A stretch of 64,000 nt of DNA from Devosia sp. 2618 (GTDB taxonomy: Bacteria; Pseudomonadota; Alphaproteobacteria; Rhizobiales; Devosiaceae): NCBI RefSeq assembly GCF_040546815.1, contig NZ_JBEPOO010000001.1:1178001-1242000 (forward strand). The letters are read 5' to 3'. The stretch's first letter is position 1, and each line of letters begins with the position of its first letter. Shown here piece after piece: positions 45,664-54,229 of the stretch. Made by a program: the position numbers and the translations under genes. Below the pieces are notes generated by a model. The model worked only from the letters and a program-made list of their open reading frames with translations, made no database searches and was not told where the DNA came from.

Positions 45664-46499
45664 CAGCGGCTCCGATCGGCGTAGCGGTTTTGCCAGGACT
45701 GCAGGGCGTTGGTCAGCAGCAACAGCAGGAAGGCGGAGAGCAGCAGGACAAAGGCCAAGGCGGCGGCCGCCTGGTAATTGTATTCGTCGAGGCGAATGTA
45801 GATCAGCAGCGAGACGATTTCGGTAAGGCCCGGCAGATTGCCGGCAATGAACACTACCGCGCCGAATTCGCCGAGCGAACGGGCGAAGGAAAGCACACAA
45901 CCGGCCATGAAGGCGGGCATGATCGTGGGCCAGATGACGCGGGCAAAGGTCTGCCAGTTGGTGGCGCCCAGCGTGCGCGCGGCTTCTTCGAGGTCGACCT
46001 GAATTTCTTCGAGCACCGGCTGGACGGTGCGCACCACGAAGGGGATCGAGGTGAAGGTCATCGCAATGATGATGCCGATCTGGGTGTAGTTGACTTTGAT
46101 GCCATTGGGTTCAAGGAACTGGCCGTACCAGCCGGTGCTGTGGAACAGCGTGACAAGCACGAGGCCGGCGACGGCCGTCGGCAGCGCGAAGGGCAAATCC
46201 ACGAGTGCGTCGAGGATGCGCTTGCCGGGGAAGCTGTAGCGCGTGAGCACCCAGGCCAGCAGCAGCCCGAAGGCGCCATTGAAAATGGTGGCGATCAAGG
46301 CGGAGCTGAAGGTTATGCGATAGGCCGCCAGCGAACGCGGCGAGGCGACTATGCGCCAGAACTCGGCCCAGCCCATGCCGCCGACCTTGAGCAACATGGC
46401 CAGTAGCGGCAGCACGATGATGATGGTCAGGTAAAGCATGGAGACGCCAAGCGTCAGCCCGAAGCCGGGCAGCAAATGCTTGCTTCGTCTCGTCGCCAT
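45663..46499 (-). CDS. cysT: Sulfate ABC transporter permease CysT
   Basis: The 278-residue product (also called CysU) is the partner permease with six hydrophobic segments and the EAA loop EEAARTLGATNWQTFARVI, followed by SFARSLGEFGAVVFIAGN. The gene starts at ATG 46499, 66 bases after the binding-protein gene, with a stable hairpin in between. Confidence 0.93.
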   Translation of the reverse strand: MATRRSKHLLPGFGLTLGVSMLYLTIIIVLPLLAMLLKVGGMGWAEFWRIVASPRSLAAYRITFSSALIATIFNGAFGLLLAWVLTRYSFPGKRILDALVDLPFALPTAVAGLVLVTLFHSTGWYGQFLEPNGIKVNYTQIGIIIAMTFTSIPFVVRTVQPVLEEIQVDLEEAARTLGATNWQTFARVIWPTIMPAFMAGCVLSFARSLGEFGAVVFIAGNLPGLTEIVSLLIYIRLDEYNYQAAAALAFVLLLSAFLLLLLTNALQSWQNRYADRSR

Positions 46500-46520
46500 A
46501 TCAGTCCTTCAAATAGCCAA

Positions 46521-46545
46521 GCGGCGTGGCTTTGGGCCACGCCGC
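46521..46545 (-). promoter_or_regulatory. Hairpin between the sulfate-binding protein gene and cysT
   Basis: A perfect 10-bp GC-rich stem (GCGGCGTGGC with GCCACGCCGC, 5-base loop) fills most of the gap. No T-run follows on the minus strand. Such structures often stabilise the upstream mRNA, which would favour more binding protein than permease. Confidence 0.65.
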
Positions 46546-46565
46546 GGAATTTAAGTCAGTAGTGC

Positions 46566-47564
46566 TTACTGATTGACGAAGACCTTGTCGAGCAGACCGC
46601 CGTCGGCGAAGTGCTCGGCGGAAACCTTGTCCCAGCCACCGAAGGCGTCTTCGATGGTCAGCAGGCGCACTTCGGGGAAATCGGCGGCGTGCTTGGCGGC
46701 GACGGTTTCGTCGTGGACGCGGTTGTAGTTGGAGGCGAGGACTTCCTGGCCTTCTGGTGTGTAGAGGTAGTCAAGGTAAGCCTTGGCGATTTCCTGGCTG
46801 CCACGAGCGTCGGCAACCTTGTCGACGACTGCGACGGGGAATTCGGCCAGCAGGCTCACGGCAGGCACCACGGCGTCGTACTTATCGGTACCGAGCTGGT
46901 GGCGGATGCCCTGAACTTCGGCTTCGAAGGTGATCAGGACGTCGCCCAGTTCGCGCTCGGTGAAGGCAGTGGTGGCAGCGCGGCCGCCGGTTTCAAACAC
47001 TGGAACGTTGGCGAACACCTTGGTCAGGTACTCTTCGACCTTGGCTTCGTCGTTCGCGAACTCTTCATTGGCCCAGGCGCGGGCGGCCAGATAGGTGTAG
47101 CGCGCGTTGCCGGACGTCTTTGGGTTCGGGAAGATCACGCCGACGTCGTCGCGAGCCAGATCAGCCCAGCCGACGATGTTCTTCGGGTTACCGGCGCGGA
47201 CCAGGAAAGCTGGCAGCGAGTAGTATGGCGATGCGTTGTTGGGGAACTCTTTGGCCCAATCGGCGGACACGAAACCGGCGTCAGCCAGCTTTTGGATGTC
47301 CGTCACCTGATTGAAGGTCACGACGTCAGCCTGTAGGCCTTCCAGGACAGCGCGGGCCTGAGCGGACGAGCCGGCATGGGATTGGTTGACGGTGATGGTC
47401 GAGCCACTCTCGGCGGCATAGGCTGGCACGAACTCGGCGTTGACGGCCTCGAACAGCTCGCGGGCGATGTCATAGGACACGTTCAGAATGTCAGTCGGCT
47501 GGGCGAAAGCCGGAGTGCTGCCAAGGGCAAGCGCCGTTGCGGCGATGGCGAAGAACTTGTTCAT
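46566..47564 (-). CDS. sbp: Periplasmic sulfate-binding protein
   Basis: The 332-residue product has a signal peptide (MNKFFAIAATALALGSTPAFA, cut after residue 21) and the sulfate/thiosulfate-binding fold: ILNVSYDIARELFEAVN, VNQSHAGSSAQARAVLEGLQ and IFPNPKTSGNARYTYLAA. It delivers sulfate (or thiosulfate) to CysT/CysW. Sbp and CysP cannot be told apart safely here. I chose ATG 47564 because the signal peptide begins there. Confidence 0.93.
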   Translation of the reverse strand: MNKFFAIAATALALGSTPAFAQPTDILNVSYDIARELFEAVNAEFVPAYAAESGSTITVNQSHAGSSAQARAVLEGLQADVVTFNQVTDIQKLADAGFVSADWAKEFPNNASPYYSLPAFLVRAGNPKNIVGWADLARDDVGVIFPNPKTSGNARYTYLAARAWANEEFANDEAKVEEYLTKVFANVPVFETGGRAATTAFTERELGDVLITFEAEVQGIRHQLGTDKYDAVVPAVSLLAEFPVAVVDKVADARGSQEIAKAYLDYLYTPEGQEVLASNYNRVHDETVAAKHAADFPEVRLLTIEDAFGGWDKVSAEHFADGGLLDKVFVNQ

Positions 47565-47735
47565 GTGACGCTGTGTTCCAACGAAAAAGGGACGTTGGAC
47601 GATTTGATGCAATGGTGCTTGCACTCGCGTCTAGCGGTAAACGCTTGGATTGGATGAGTAATTTAGCATCGTGCCGTGAGGGGCAATCGTGTTGCCCAAA
47701 CCGGCGCTGTGACGCGATATCGTTTCGGGCAAAGT

Positions 47736-47758
47736 GCCGGCCGCCCGAGGCGACCGGC
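47736..47758 (-). terminator. Possible terminator of the GlsB-like gene
   Basis: Read on the minus strand, a 10-bp stem (GCCGGTCGCC with GGCGGCCGGC, one wobble) with a 3-base loop lies 8 bases after the stop and runs into ACTTTG. The T-run is short. Confidence 0.5.
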
Positions 47759-47766
47759 GGATCATA

Positions 47767-48018
47767 TCAGCGCGAAACGGCGCGCCCGATGACAATGATA
47801 ATGCAGGCGCCGATGAAACCGGCGACGAGATAGCCGATCCAGCCACCGAACGAAATGCCGAGCAGGCCGAACGCCAGGCTGGCCAGAATTGCACCAACAA
47901 TGCCCAGAATGACGTTCTTGAGCACGCCGCCGCCGGCATTCATGAAGATGCTCGCCAGCCACCCGGCCAGACCGCCGATGATGATTGCAGCAATCCAACC
48001 TACGCCATCAAAACCCAT
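47767..48018 (-). CDS. GlsB/YeaQ/YmgE family stress-response membrane protein
   Basis: The 83-residue product has three hydrophobic segments and the Gly-rich patterns IIIGGLAGWLAS, NVILGIVGAILAS and FIGACIIIVIGR of the transglycosylase-associated protein family. These small inner-membrane proteins are often induced by stress; the mechanism is unknown. AGGAGGGA lies just before the ATG. Confidence 0.9.
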   Translation of the reverse strand: MGFDGVGWIAAIIIGGLAGWLASIFMNAGGGVLKNVILGIVGAILASLAFGLLGISFGGWIGYLVAGFIGACIIIVIGRAVSR

Positions 48019-48293
48019 TTTTTCCCTCCTGAATGGACTCGCAACGCAGTGAGCGTGGCACAGGCGGGCTAGATTGCAAGGATCTGCCGGTTTCCCGCTT
48101 CAGAATGCCGATCACGTCTGAGCCGCGACATTTGCGCGCTTGAGCAGATTTTCTCGTAATTTGATGGGCCGACATGCACGGTATTGCCGCCAAATTAATG
48201 ATTGAAGACAATACGTTAGCGAGATCGTGTCGCCCGATATGGGCGAGCGAGCGGCCCAGAAGGGCCACAGAATTCGTGCGTCAGGTTGAGTAG

Positions 48294-50033
48294 ATGACTA
48301 TCAGATCTATTGTCCCATTTCCTGTTGAAATGGAGTTCGTCAGATATGCGCTCGATAGTGCGGCTATCGTGGCAATGACGGATGTGAAGGGGCAAATAAC
48401 CTTCGTTAATCGCAAGTTCTGCGAGATCAGCGGATACTCAAAGGAAGAATTGGTGGGTGGCAATCACCGTATGCTGCATTCGGGCGTGCACGACGAGCAG
48501 TTCTTTCGTGAGATGTATCGTGTCATTGCCAATGGCAATGTGTGGCACGGTGAGATCTGTAATCGCCGCAAGGACGGAACGCTGTACTGGGTTGATACGA
48601 CTATCGTGCCTCATGTCGGCGCCAGCGGCAGAGTCGATAGTTATACCGCGATCCGTTTCGATATTACGGCGCGGCATCAGGCGCAAAGCGAGCTGCATCG
48701 CATCGTCAATGTTGATCCCATGACGGGTATCCCCAACCGAAGGCATTTCCAGCAGTATCTGGAAGAGGCGCTGCGCGCCGCCGGCTCGAAAGGCGAGGCG
48801 GTGTTTTTGGCGCTGCTCGACATCGATACCTTCAAGGAGATCAACGACTGGTTCGGCCACGATGTCGGCGATCGGCTGTTGCGCATTATCGGAGAGCGGC
48901 TCGGCACGCTGGGGCAGGCGGGCTACTTCGTTGCGCGTCTGGGTGGGGACGAGTTCGGCATAGTGTTGACCGGCAAGTCATCGGACCGGGCCCGGGCCAT
49001 CATCAATCAGGTTCTGGCTATGGTCCGACAGCCGGCGCTGTTGGGTGACTTCACTCGGCGCTGCACCGCCAGCATTGGCGTGTCGGAATCTCCAGGCGAC
49101 GGCGAAACGGCCGAGGAATTGTTTAAAAATGCCGATTTGGCGCTCTATCGGGCCAAAGATCTAGGACGCGACCGGGCCAGCTTCTTCGAGAACCGGCTGC
49201 GCGACGTTTCGCGGCAACGCAACGAGTTGGCCCAGACAATCGAGGATGGCCTCAATCGGGGACAATTTCTGCTCCACTACCAGCCCGTGGTGCCGGTAGC
49301 GCCAGGCGGAGTGGTCTCGCTTGAGGGCCTGCTGCGCTGGCGCCACCCCATCAAGGGAATGACATCCCCAGGGGAATTTCTGTCCGATTTGCATGATCCG
49401 GGCCTGTTTGCCGAGCTTGGCATGCTGGTGGTGGAACTGGCCGTGCAGGACATGGTGGCTATGATGGAGCAGGGGCTGCCTGTCGGGCGCGTCGCCATCA
49501 ACGTGACCAATGCCGATTTTCGGTCAGATCAGTTCGCTAACAAGTTCTTCGAACTGATCGAGTCGGTGGGTCTGCCCCCGAGCAAGTTCTGCATGGAAGT
49601 GACCGAGGGTGTTTTCCTCGGGCGCGACTTCGCCGATATTGAGCGGCGCATTTGCCGATTGCATGAGGCCGGGGTTGAGGTGGCGCTGGATGACTTCGGG
49701 ACTGGCTTTGCCAGCCTGTCGCATCTGCGGCGCATGCCGATCGACCGGGTAAAGATCGATCGGACCTTCGTTTCCAACCTGGCCCAGAGCAGTGCGGACC
49801 TCGCCATCGTGCGCGGGATCATCGATATCTCCCATGGCATGGGCATGGTGGTGACGGCAGAAGGCGTGGAGACGCGCGAGCAGTTCGAGATGTTGCGCGA
49901 TCTGGGCTGCGACAGCATGCAGGGCTGGTATTTTGCCAAGGCGCAGGCGCGTGATCGGCTGCCCTACGTGCTGAAGAACCTGCCAAGTACACAGCGACTA
50001 CCAGGCGAGGTCGCGCACCGTGCCGCCAGCTAA
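48294..50033 (+). CDS. PAS-GGDEF-EAL cyclic-di-GMP protein
   Basis: The 579-residue product has a PAS domain (about 15-130; FCEISGYSKEELVGGNHRML and a WHGEICNRRKDGTLYWVDTT PAC segment), a GGDEF domain (about 145-310, intact GGDEF near residues 218-222) and an EAL domain (about 325-565). The EAL signature itself reads EGL (344-346), while the other catalytic motifs (EVTEG, ALDDFGTGFASL, VKIDR, AEGVET) are present. It could make or break c-di-GMP, or the GGDEF part could regulate the EAL part. It is cytosolic, with no membrane segment. Confidence 0.92.
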   Translation: MTIRSIVPFPVEMEFVRYALDSAAIVAMTDVKGQITFVNRKFCEISGYSKEELVGGNHRMLHSGVHDEQFFREMYRVIANGNVWHGEICNRRKDGTLYWVDTTIVPHVGASGRVDSYTAIRFDITARHQAQSELHRIVNVDPMTGIPNRRHFQQYLEEALRAAGSKGEAVFLALLDIDTFKEINDWFGHDVGDRLLRIIGERLGTLGQAGYFVARLGGDEFGIVLTGKSSDRARAIINQVLAMVRQPALLGDFTRRCTASIGVSESPGDGETAEELFKNADLALYRAKDLGRDRASFFENRLRDVSRQRNELAQTIEDGLNRGQFLLHYQPVVPVAPGGVVSLEGLLRWRHPIKGMTSPGEFLSDLHDPGLFAELGMLVVELAVQDMVAMMEQGLPVGRVAINVTNADFRSDQFANKFFELIESVGLPPSKFCMEVTEGVFLGRDFADIERRICRLHEAGVEVALDDFGTGFASLSHLRRMPIDRVKIDRTFVSNLAQSSADLAIVRGIIDISHGMGMVVTAEGVETREQFEMLRDLGCDSMQGWYFAKAQARDRLPYVLKNLPSTQRLPGEVAHRAAS

Positions 50034-50088
50034 GGGGCGTGCGCGACCCCACACGCAGTGACCTTCATAGTATGAACCATGACATGAG

Positions 50089-50117
50089 AAAGGCGCCATT
50101 CTTGCGAGTGGCGCCTT
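50089..50117. terminator. Bidirectional terminator between the GGDEF-EAL gene and rimO
   Basis: A perfect 9-bp stem (AAGGCGCCA at 50090-50098 with TGGCGCCTT at 50109-50117) with a 10-base loop lies between convergent genes. The minus-strand read ends in TTTCTC, and the plus-strand read in TTCG, so it better serves rimO. Confidence 0.7.
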
Positions 50118-50151
50118 CGATATTGATTCCGACTTGTCCGCTAAAGTCTTA

Positions 50152-51483
50152 TTAGTTCAGCGATTTTACTGGTTCGGCGAACAGGTCGTATTCGTCGCTG
50201 TCCGTCACGAGGACGTCGACCATGTCCCCTGGCTTGATGCCTGTGGCGTTGGATACGATGACCTGACCGTCGATCTCTGGCGCGTCCCACTTGGAGCGGG
50301 CAATAGCCTTGTTCTGCTCGGGCTGCACGTCATCGACGATAACCTGGATGGTTCGGCCGACCTTTTTGGCCAACTGACCGGTCGACACGTTCTGGGCGAC
50401 TTCCATCAGGCGCTCGAAACGATCCTGCATGATCTCGTCGGGCACGATGCCTTCGAGTTCATTGGCAGGCGCGCCGGTGACGGGCTCATACTTAAAGCAA
50501 CCCGCGCGGTCGATTTCGGCCTCTTCGATGAAGTCGAGCATCATCTCGAAGTCTTCTTCGGTCTCGCCGGGGAAGCCGACGATGAAGTTGGAACGTACAG
50601 TCAGATCAGGCACTTGCTCGCGCCATTTCAGAATACGATTCAGCGTCTTGTCCTGGTGGGCTGGACGGCGCATGGCCTTGAGCACCTTCGGCGAAGCGTG
50701 CTGGAAGGGAATGTCGAGATAGGGCAGGACGAGGCCATCGGCCATCAGTTCCATGACCTGATCGACATGCGGGTAGGGGTAGACATAGTGCAGGCGCACC
50801 CAGGCGCCGAGCTGGCCGAGTTCCTTGGCGAGGTCATAGAACTTCGCCTTGACCGGACGGCCGCGGTAATTGCTCTCGGCATACTTAATGTCCACGCCGT
50901 AGGCGCTGGTGTCCTGAGAGATAACCAGCAGTTCCTTGACGCCCGAGCGGATCAGGCCTTCGGCCTCGCCCAGAATGCCGGCAGCAGGACGCGATGCGAG
51001 GTCGCCACGGATCTGCGGGATGATGCAGAACGAGCAGCGATTGTTGCAGCCTTCGGAAATCTTGAGATAGGCGTAATGGCGCGGCGTTAGCTTGAGGCCC
51101 TGTTCAGGCACAAGATCGACGAACTTGTTTGGCACCGGCGGCAGATGCTCGTGCACGGCGCTGACGACGTTCTCGTACTGGTGCGGGCCAGAAATGGCGA
51201 GCACCGACGGATGCGTCTTGCGGATCAGTTCTTCTTCGACACCCAGGCAGCCCGTTACGATCACGCGACCGTTTTCGTTGAGGGCTTCGCCGATGGCTTC
51301 GAGCGATTCCTGCTTGGCGGAATCGAGGAAACCACAGGTGTTGACGAGGACGATGTCGGCGCCGGCATAGTCGCGGCTGAACGAATAGCCCTGCGAACGC
51401 AGCGTGGACATAATCCGCTCGCTATCGACAAGGGCTTTGGGGCAGCCGAGGCTGACGAGGCCAATTTTTGGCGCTTGGCTCAT
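50152..51483 (-). CDS. rimO: Ribosomal protein S12 methylthiotransferase RimO
   Basis: RimO adds a methylthio group to an Asp of ribosomal protein S12. The 443-residue product has the N-terminal cluster domain with Cys in SLGCPKA, VNTCGFL and VTGCLGVEE, the radical SAM motif CNNRCSFC (about 149-156), and a C-terminal TRAM domain (about 375-440). Its target loop in S12 lies close to Lys/Arg88, which is unusual in this genome's rpsL. Confidence 0.96.
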   Translation of the reverse strand: MSQAPKIGLVSLGCPKALVDSERIMSTLRSQGYSFSRDYAGADIVLVNTCGFLDSAKQESLEAIGEALNENGRVIVTGCLGVEEELIRKTHPSVLAISGPHQYENVVSAVHEHLPPVPNKFVDLVPEQGLKLTPRHYAYLKISEGCNNRCSFCIIPQIRGDLASRPAAGILGEAEGLIRSGVKELLVISQDTSAYGVDIKYAESNYRGRPVKAKFYDLAKELGQLGAWVRLHYVYPYPHVDQVMELMADGLVLPYLDIPFQHASPKVLKAMRRPAHQDKTLNRILKWREQVPDLTVRSNFIVGFPGETEEDFEMMLDFIEEAEIDRAGCFKYEPVTGAPANELEGIVPDEIMQDRFERLMEVAQNVSTGQLAKKVGRTIQVIVDDVQPEQNKAIARSKWDAPEIDGQVIVSNATGIKPGDMVDVLVTDSDEYDLFAEPVKSLN

Positions 51484-51607
51484 GAGAGCATGAATTCCAA
51501 TGTGGGAATGGTTGGCCGCGTCATACAGAAAGTTTGACGGTTACGCAATGTGACTGCCTCCCGCGCTGCGCGGGGCAGGTGTGTCGATTTTGGCGAACAC
51601 GCAGTCT

Positions 51608-51622
51608 TGATTGTTTCAATCA
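51608..51622 (+). promoter_or_regulatory. Inverted repeat upstream of doxX-like gene
   Basis: TGATTG and CAATCA flank TTT, giving a 15-base perfect dyad about 118 bases before the DoxX-family start. Its position fits an operator for a dimeric regulator; no regulator gene is adjacent. Confidence 0.35.
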
Positions 51623-51739
51623 GCGAACAGTGCGTCTGCACTTGGCCATGTTTTGTGAGACTGGCGTTTAGTTTAGTGGAAAAATCGGATGAGCTGCCGC
51701 GTGGCAGTATCCGTATTTCATTGCTCTAAAGGAGCCTCA

Positions 51740-52114
51740 ATGTTCGATCGTCTCTCCGCCTACGCGCCGCAGGCCCTCGCAGTGCTCCGCATCGTCGCAG
51801 CCGTTTTGTTTTTTGCTCACGGCGTACAAAAAGTGCTCGGCTTTCCTGAAGGCATGTTGCCGCCTGTGGGCAGCATCTTCTGGTTTGCCGGCATCATTGA
51901 AATCGTCACCGGTATCCTGATCGCGATCGGGTTCTTTACCCGTCCGGCAGCGTTCCTCGCTTCCGGCACCATGGCTGTGGCCTACTGGCTGGCCCATGCG
52001 CCTGCCTCGCCACTGCCTGTCAGCAATGGTGGCGACGCTGCGATCCTGTTCTGCTTCCTGTTCCTCTATCTGGTGTTCGCCGGCCCAGGCGCCTGGAGCG
52101 TCAACAAGAAGTAA
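51740..52114 (+). CDS. DoxX-family membrane protein
   Basis: The 124-residue product has four hydrophobic segments and the family signatures LRIVAAVLFFAHGVQKVLGF and EIVTGILIAIGFFTRPAAF. DoxX proteins are linked to redox stress or quinone-related functions, mostly without proven activity. AAAGGAG precedes ATG 51740. A strong terminator follows, so it is a single-gene unit. Confidence 0.9.
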   Translation: MFDRLSAYAPQALAVLRIVAAVLFFAHGVQKVLGFPEGMLPPVGSIFWFAGIIEIVTGILIAIGFFTRPAAFLASGTMAVAYWLAHAPASPLPVSNGGDAAILFCFLFLYLVFAGPGAWSVNKK

Positions 52115-52133
52115 GCTTGTGATGTGAATGAAG

Positions 52134-52170
52134 AAGGCCGCCGGAACTGAGGTTCCGGCGGCCTTTTTTT
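52134..52170 (+). terminator. Rho-independent terminator after doxX-like gene
   Basis: A perfect 14-bp stem (52134-52147 with 52152-52165) closes on TGAG and runs into a block of T. The left flank is A-rich, so it may also stop the convergent DUF4282-like gene. Confidence 0.95.
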
Positions 52171-52193
52171 GTTTTGGGGGGTGGGCCCAGATG

Positions 52194-52724
52194 TCAGGTC
52201 ACATCCTTGGGCGTCGGCGTCCGCTTCGCGGTGCGGCGGGGTTTGAATACTTCGCCGGACGCGGTGGCAGGCGCGCGAACTGGTTCGCCGGCGGGCGGTA
52301 CATATGGCGCTGGCTCGGTTGCCGGCGTGATGTATTCGTCGGCCTCGGCGTAATCGACGTCTTCGCCTTCTTCGGCCAGATCGCGAATGGCTTCGCGCAC
52401 TTCATCGAGCAGCGAGGCCGAGTAGCGCGAGCGATTGACCGTATCGCCGCTCGATTCGTTGGATTTGAACCAGACCAGCAGCGCCTCGCAGAGAATGCGC
52501 AGGCCGACCAGTGACAACAGGCCAAACACCGCGATTTCCAGCAGGCCCCACAGGCCATTGCCGAAGCCGTAGCCGAAGGTGAAGAACAGATGGCTCACGG
52601 CCCAGAGCAGGATGCTGGCGAGGCCCAGCGCATAAAGAATCGGCACCAGCTTGGGTGACAGGATGGCGTCGAGCCGGAACAGCGTTTGGCGCGTAAACAG
52701 GCGCTTGAGATCATCAAGGGTCAT
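52194..52724 (-). CDS. DUF4282-like membrane protein
   Basis: The 176-residue product starts MTLDDLKRLFTRQTLFRLDA, has two membrane segments (about 27-49 and 57-83), and then a long Pro/Ala/Glu-rich cytosolic tail ending in basic residues. The first part resembles DUF4282 proteins, whose role is unknown. I chose ATG 52724 because GGAGGACGAA just before it serves as binding site. It lies upstream of nothing obvious on its strand. Confidence 0.65.
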   Translation of the reverse strand: MTLDDLKRLFTRQTLFRLDAILSPKLVPILYALGLASILLWAVSHLFFTFGYGFGNGLWGLLEIAVFGLLSLVGLRILCEALLVWFKSNESSGDTVNRSRYSASLLDEVREAIRDLAEEGEDVDYAEADEYITPATEPAPYVPPAGEPVRAPATASGEVFKPRRTAKRTPTPKDVT

Positions 52725-52751
52725 TTCGTCCTCCAAGGGGCGATTCGAATG

Positions 52752-53516
52752 TTACGCAACTTGGCTATGCAAACCAGTGCTGACAAGGCTTTCCTCGGTT
52801 GCGGAAATGGTGGGGCCGAAGCGCCCTTCAAACGCGGTCCGCAGCACAGAATCAACTTCCGGCATTGAAACCAGCTGACCGAGGTCCTCAACGCTGGTTA
52901 CGCCGTGATCCCTGATTCCACACGGCACTATGCCATCGTAATGGCCGAGATCAGGCATCACGTTGAGCGAAATGCCGTGGAACGTCACCCATTTGGAGAC
53001 GCGGACGCCGATGGCGGCGATCTTGTCTTCGCTCAGCGCGCCCTTTTCCGGGCGCTTGACCCAGACGCCAATGCGGCCATCGCGGCGTTCGCCGGTGATA
53101 TTGTAGGCGGCTAGTGTATCGATCACCCAGCCTTCAAGCCCTTGCACCAGGCAGCGGATGTCGCGGCCGCGCTGGGTCAGGTCGAGCATGACATAGGCCA
53201 CGCGCTGGCCGGGGCCATGATAGGTGTATTGCCCACCGCGACCGGCATCATAGACCGGAAAGCGGTCCGACAGCAGATCCTCGGGCATGGCGGAGGTGCC
53301 GGCGGTGTAAAGCGGTGGGTGTTCCAGCAGCCAGATGGCTTCCTCGGCCCCTCCAGCAGCAATGGCGGCGGCGCGACGGCGCATGGCGTCCAGCGCTACC
53401 GGGTAGGGAACTGGATCGGAAGAAATGATCCACTGAACGGGTCTGGCGTCGTTTCGTGCCAATTTGTTACTGATTTCGCATCCGGCAATGCCGGTCGTTA
53501 ACGCTTCCATAACCAT
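52752..53516 (-). CDS. lipB: Octanoyl-[acyl-carrier-protein]:protein N-octanoyltransferase
   Basis: LipB moves octanoyl groups from ACP to lipoyl domains. The product (about 254 residues) contains the conserved [20 protein letters not shown], the catalytic Lys in [10 protein letters not shown] and the catalytic Cys in GIVPCGI. The start is not certain: ATG 53516 or ATG 53510 both lie within a plausible N-terminus, and the first 25 residues are poorly conserved. It diverges from the FliN-like gene. Confidence 0.93.
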   Translation of the reverse strand: MVMEALTTGIAGCEISNKLARNDARPVQWIISSDPVPYPVALDAMRRRAAAIAAGGAEEAIWLLEHPPLYTAGTSAMPEDLLSDRFPVYDAGRGGQYTYHGPGQRVAYVMLDLTQRGRDIRCLVQGLEGWVIDTLAAYNITGERRDGRIGVWVKRPEKGALSEDKIAAIGVRVSKWVTFHGISLNVMPDLGHYDGIVPCGIRDHGVTSVEDLGQLVSMPEVDSVLRTAFEGRFGPTISATEESLVSTGLHSQVA

Positions 53517-53589
53517 GCCTGCCAGAGAGTTGCCTGTATCAGATTCAGCGGCCGCAGATTTTGGGCCGGGACGGGTTCCGCACATATCT

Positions 53590-53823
53590 ATGAGCACATT
53601 AGACAATATTGAAGTGGACATCACTGTCGAGCTTGGTGCGGCGAAGATGCCGATCCACCATTTGCTTCGCATGGGTCGCGGCGCGGTGATCGAGCTCGAT
53701 GCCACCGAAAACGATCCACTCAACATTTACGCCAACAATACACTGATCGCCCATGGCGAAGTCAGTGTCGAGGATGGCCATCTGCGCGTGCAGATCACCG
53801 AAAAGATCTTCCGGCGCGGCTAG
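53590..53823 (+). CDS. Stand-alone FliN-like (SpoA domain) protein
   Basis: The 77-residue product starts [20 protein letters not shown] and is essentially one SpoA/FliN domain: VELG...[36 protein letters not shown] and VRITEKI-like [10 protein letters not shown]. FliN forms the flagellar C-ring with FliM and FliG. It lacks the usual N-terminal extension and no other flagellar gene is near, so it is either a dispersed fliN or an orphan paralogue. A terminator follows. Confidence 0.8.
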   Translation: MSTLDNIEVDITVELGAAKMPIHHLLRMGRGAVIELDATENDPLNIYANNTLIAHGEVSVEDGHLRVQITEKIFRRG

Positions 53824-53847
53824 CCGCACCAATCGGCCGCTCATAAC

Positions 53848-53868
53848 GGCCTGCACACCAGGCCTTTT
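53848..53868 (+). terminator. Terminator after the FliN-like gene
   Basis: A perfect 6-bp stem (GGCCTG with CAGGCC) with loop CACAC is followed by TTTT, 25 bases after the stop codon. Confidence 0.7.
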
Positions 53869-54045
53869 GCGCTCAGCCGTTCTCGATTTTTGTGCCGTTC
53901 GGCTCCGTCCGACCAGAAATCCGACATCCCCAGCGCCTTCCACGACCAACCTGTGGGAAATCTTGATTTAAGTGCTTGAGGTTAGGGATGACCTTTGCTA
54001 CATCCCCACTCGCTTCGCCCGGTTAGGGTGATGCCTACCAAATGT

Positions 54046-54132
54046 GCGGTCGTGGCGGAATTGGTAGACGCGCAGCGTTGAGGTCGCTGTGCCCGAAAGG
54101 GCGTGGAAGTTCGAGTCTTCTCGACCGCACCA
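54046..54132 (+). tRNA. tRNA-Leu (anticodon GAG)
   Basis: The 87-base gene folds as a class II tRNA: acceptor stem GCGGTCG/CGACCGC (54046-54052 with 54122-54128), anticodon loop TTGAGGT with anticodon GAG at 54080-54082, a long variable arm (TGCCCGAAAGGGCGT), a T-loop GTTCGAGTC, and an encoded CCA at 54130-54132. It decodes CUC/CUU. A phage-type integrase starts 98 bases after it, so its 3' end is probably the integration site of the following island. Confidence 0.97.
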
Positions 54133-54179
54133 AACTCTCCCATTATCTCAATGGGGCCAAAGAGTTGAAGGATTACAGG

Positions 54180-54220
54180 CACTTGTAGCAGCCCACCCAC
54201 TACAAAGGGCGCTACAAGTG
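54180..54220. repeat. Three TTGTAG/CTACAA sites before the integrase
   Basis: CACTTGTAGC (54180-54189) and GCTACAAGTG (54211-54220) form a perfect 10-bp inverted repeat. A third CTACAA lies between them (54200-54205), 12 bases from the one at 54212-54217. Such clustered short sites next to an integrase and its tRNA target resemble arm-type binding sites; they could also fold into a hairpin in the integrase mRNA. Confidence 0.55.
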
Positions 54221-54229
54221 GCTATCCTC

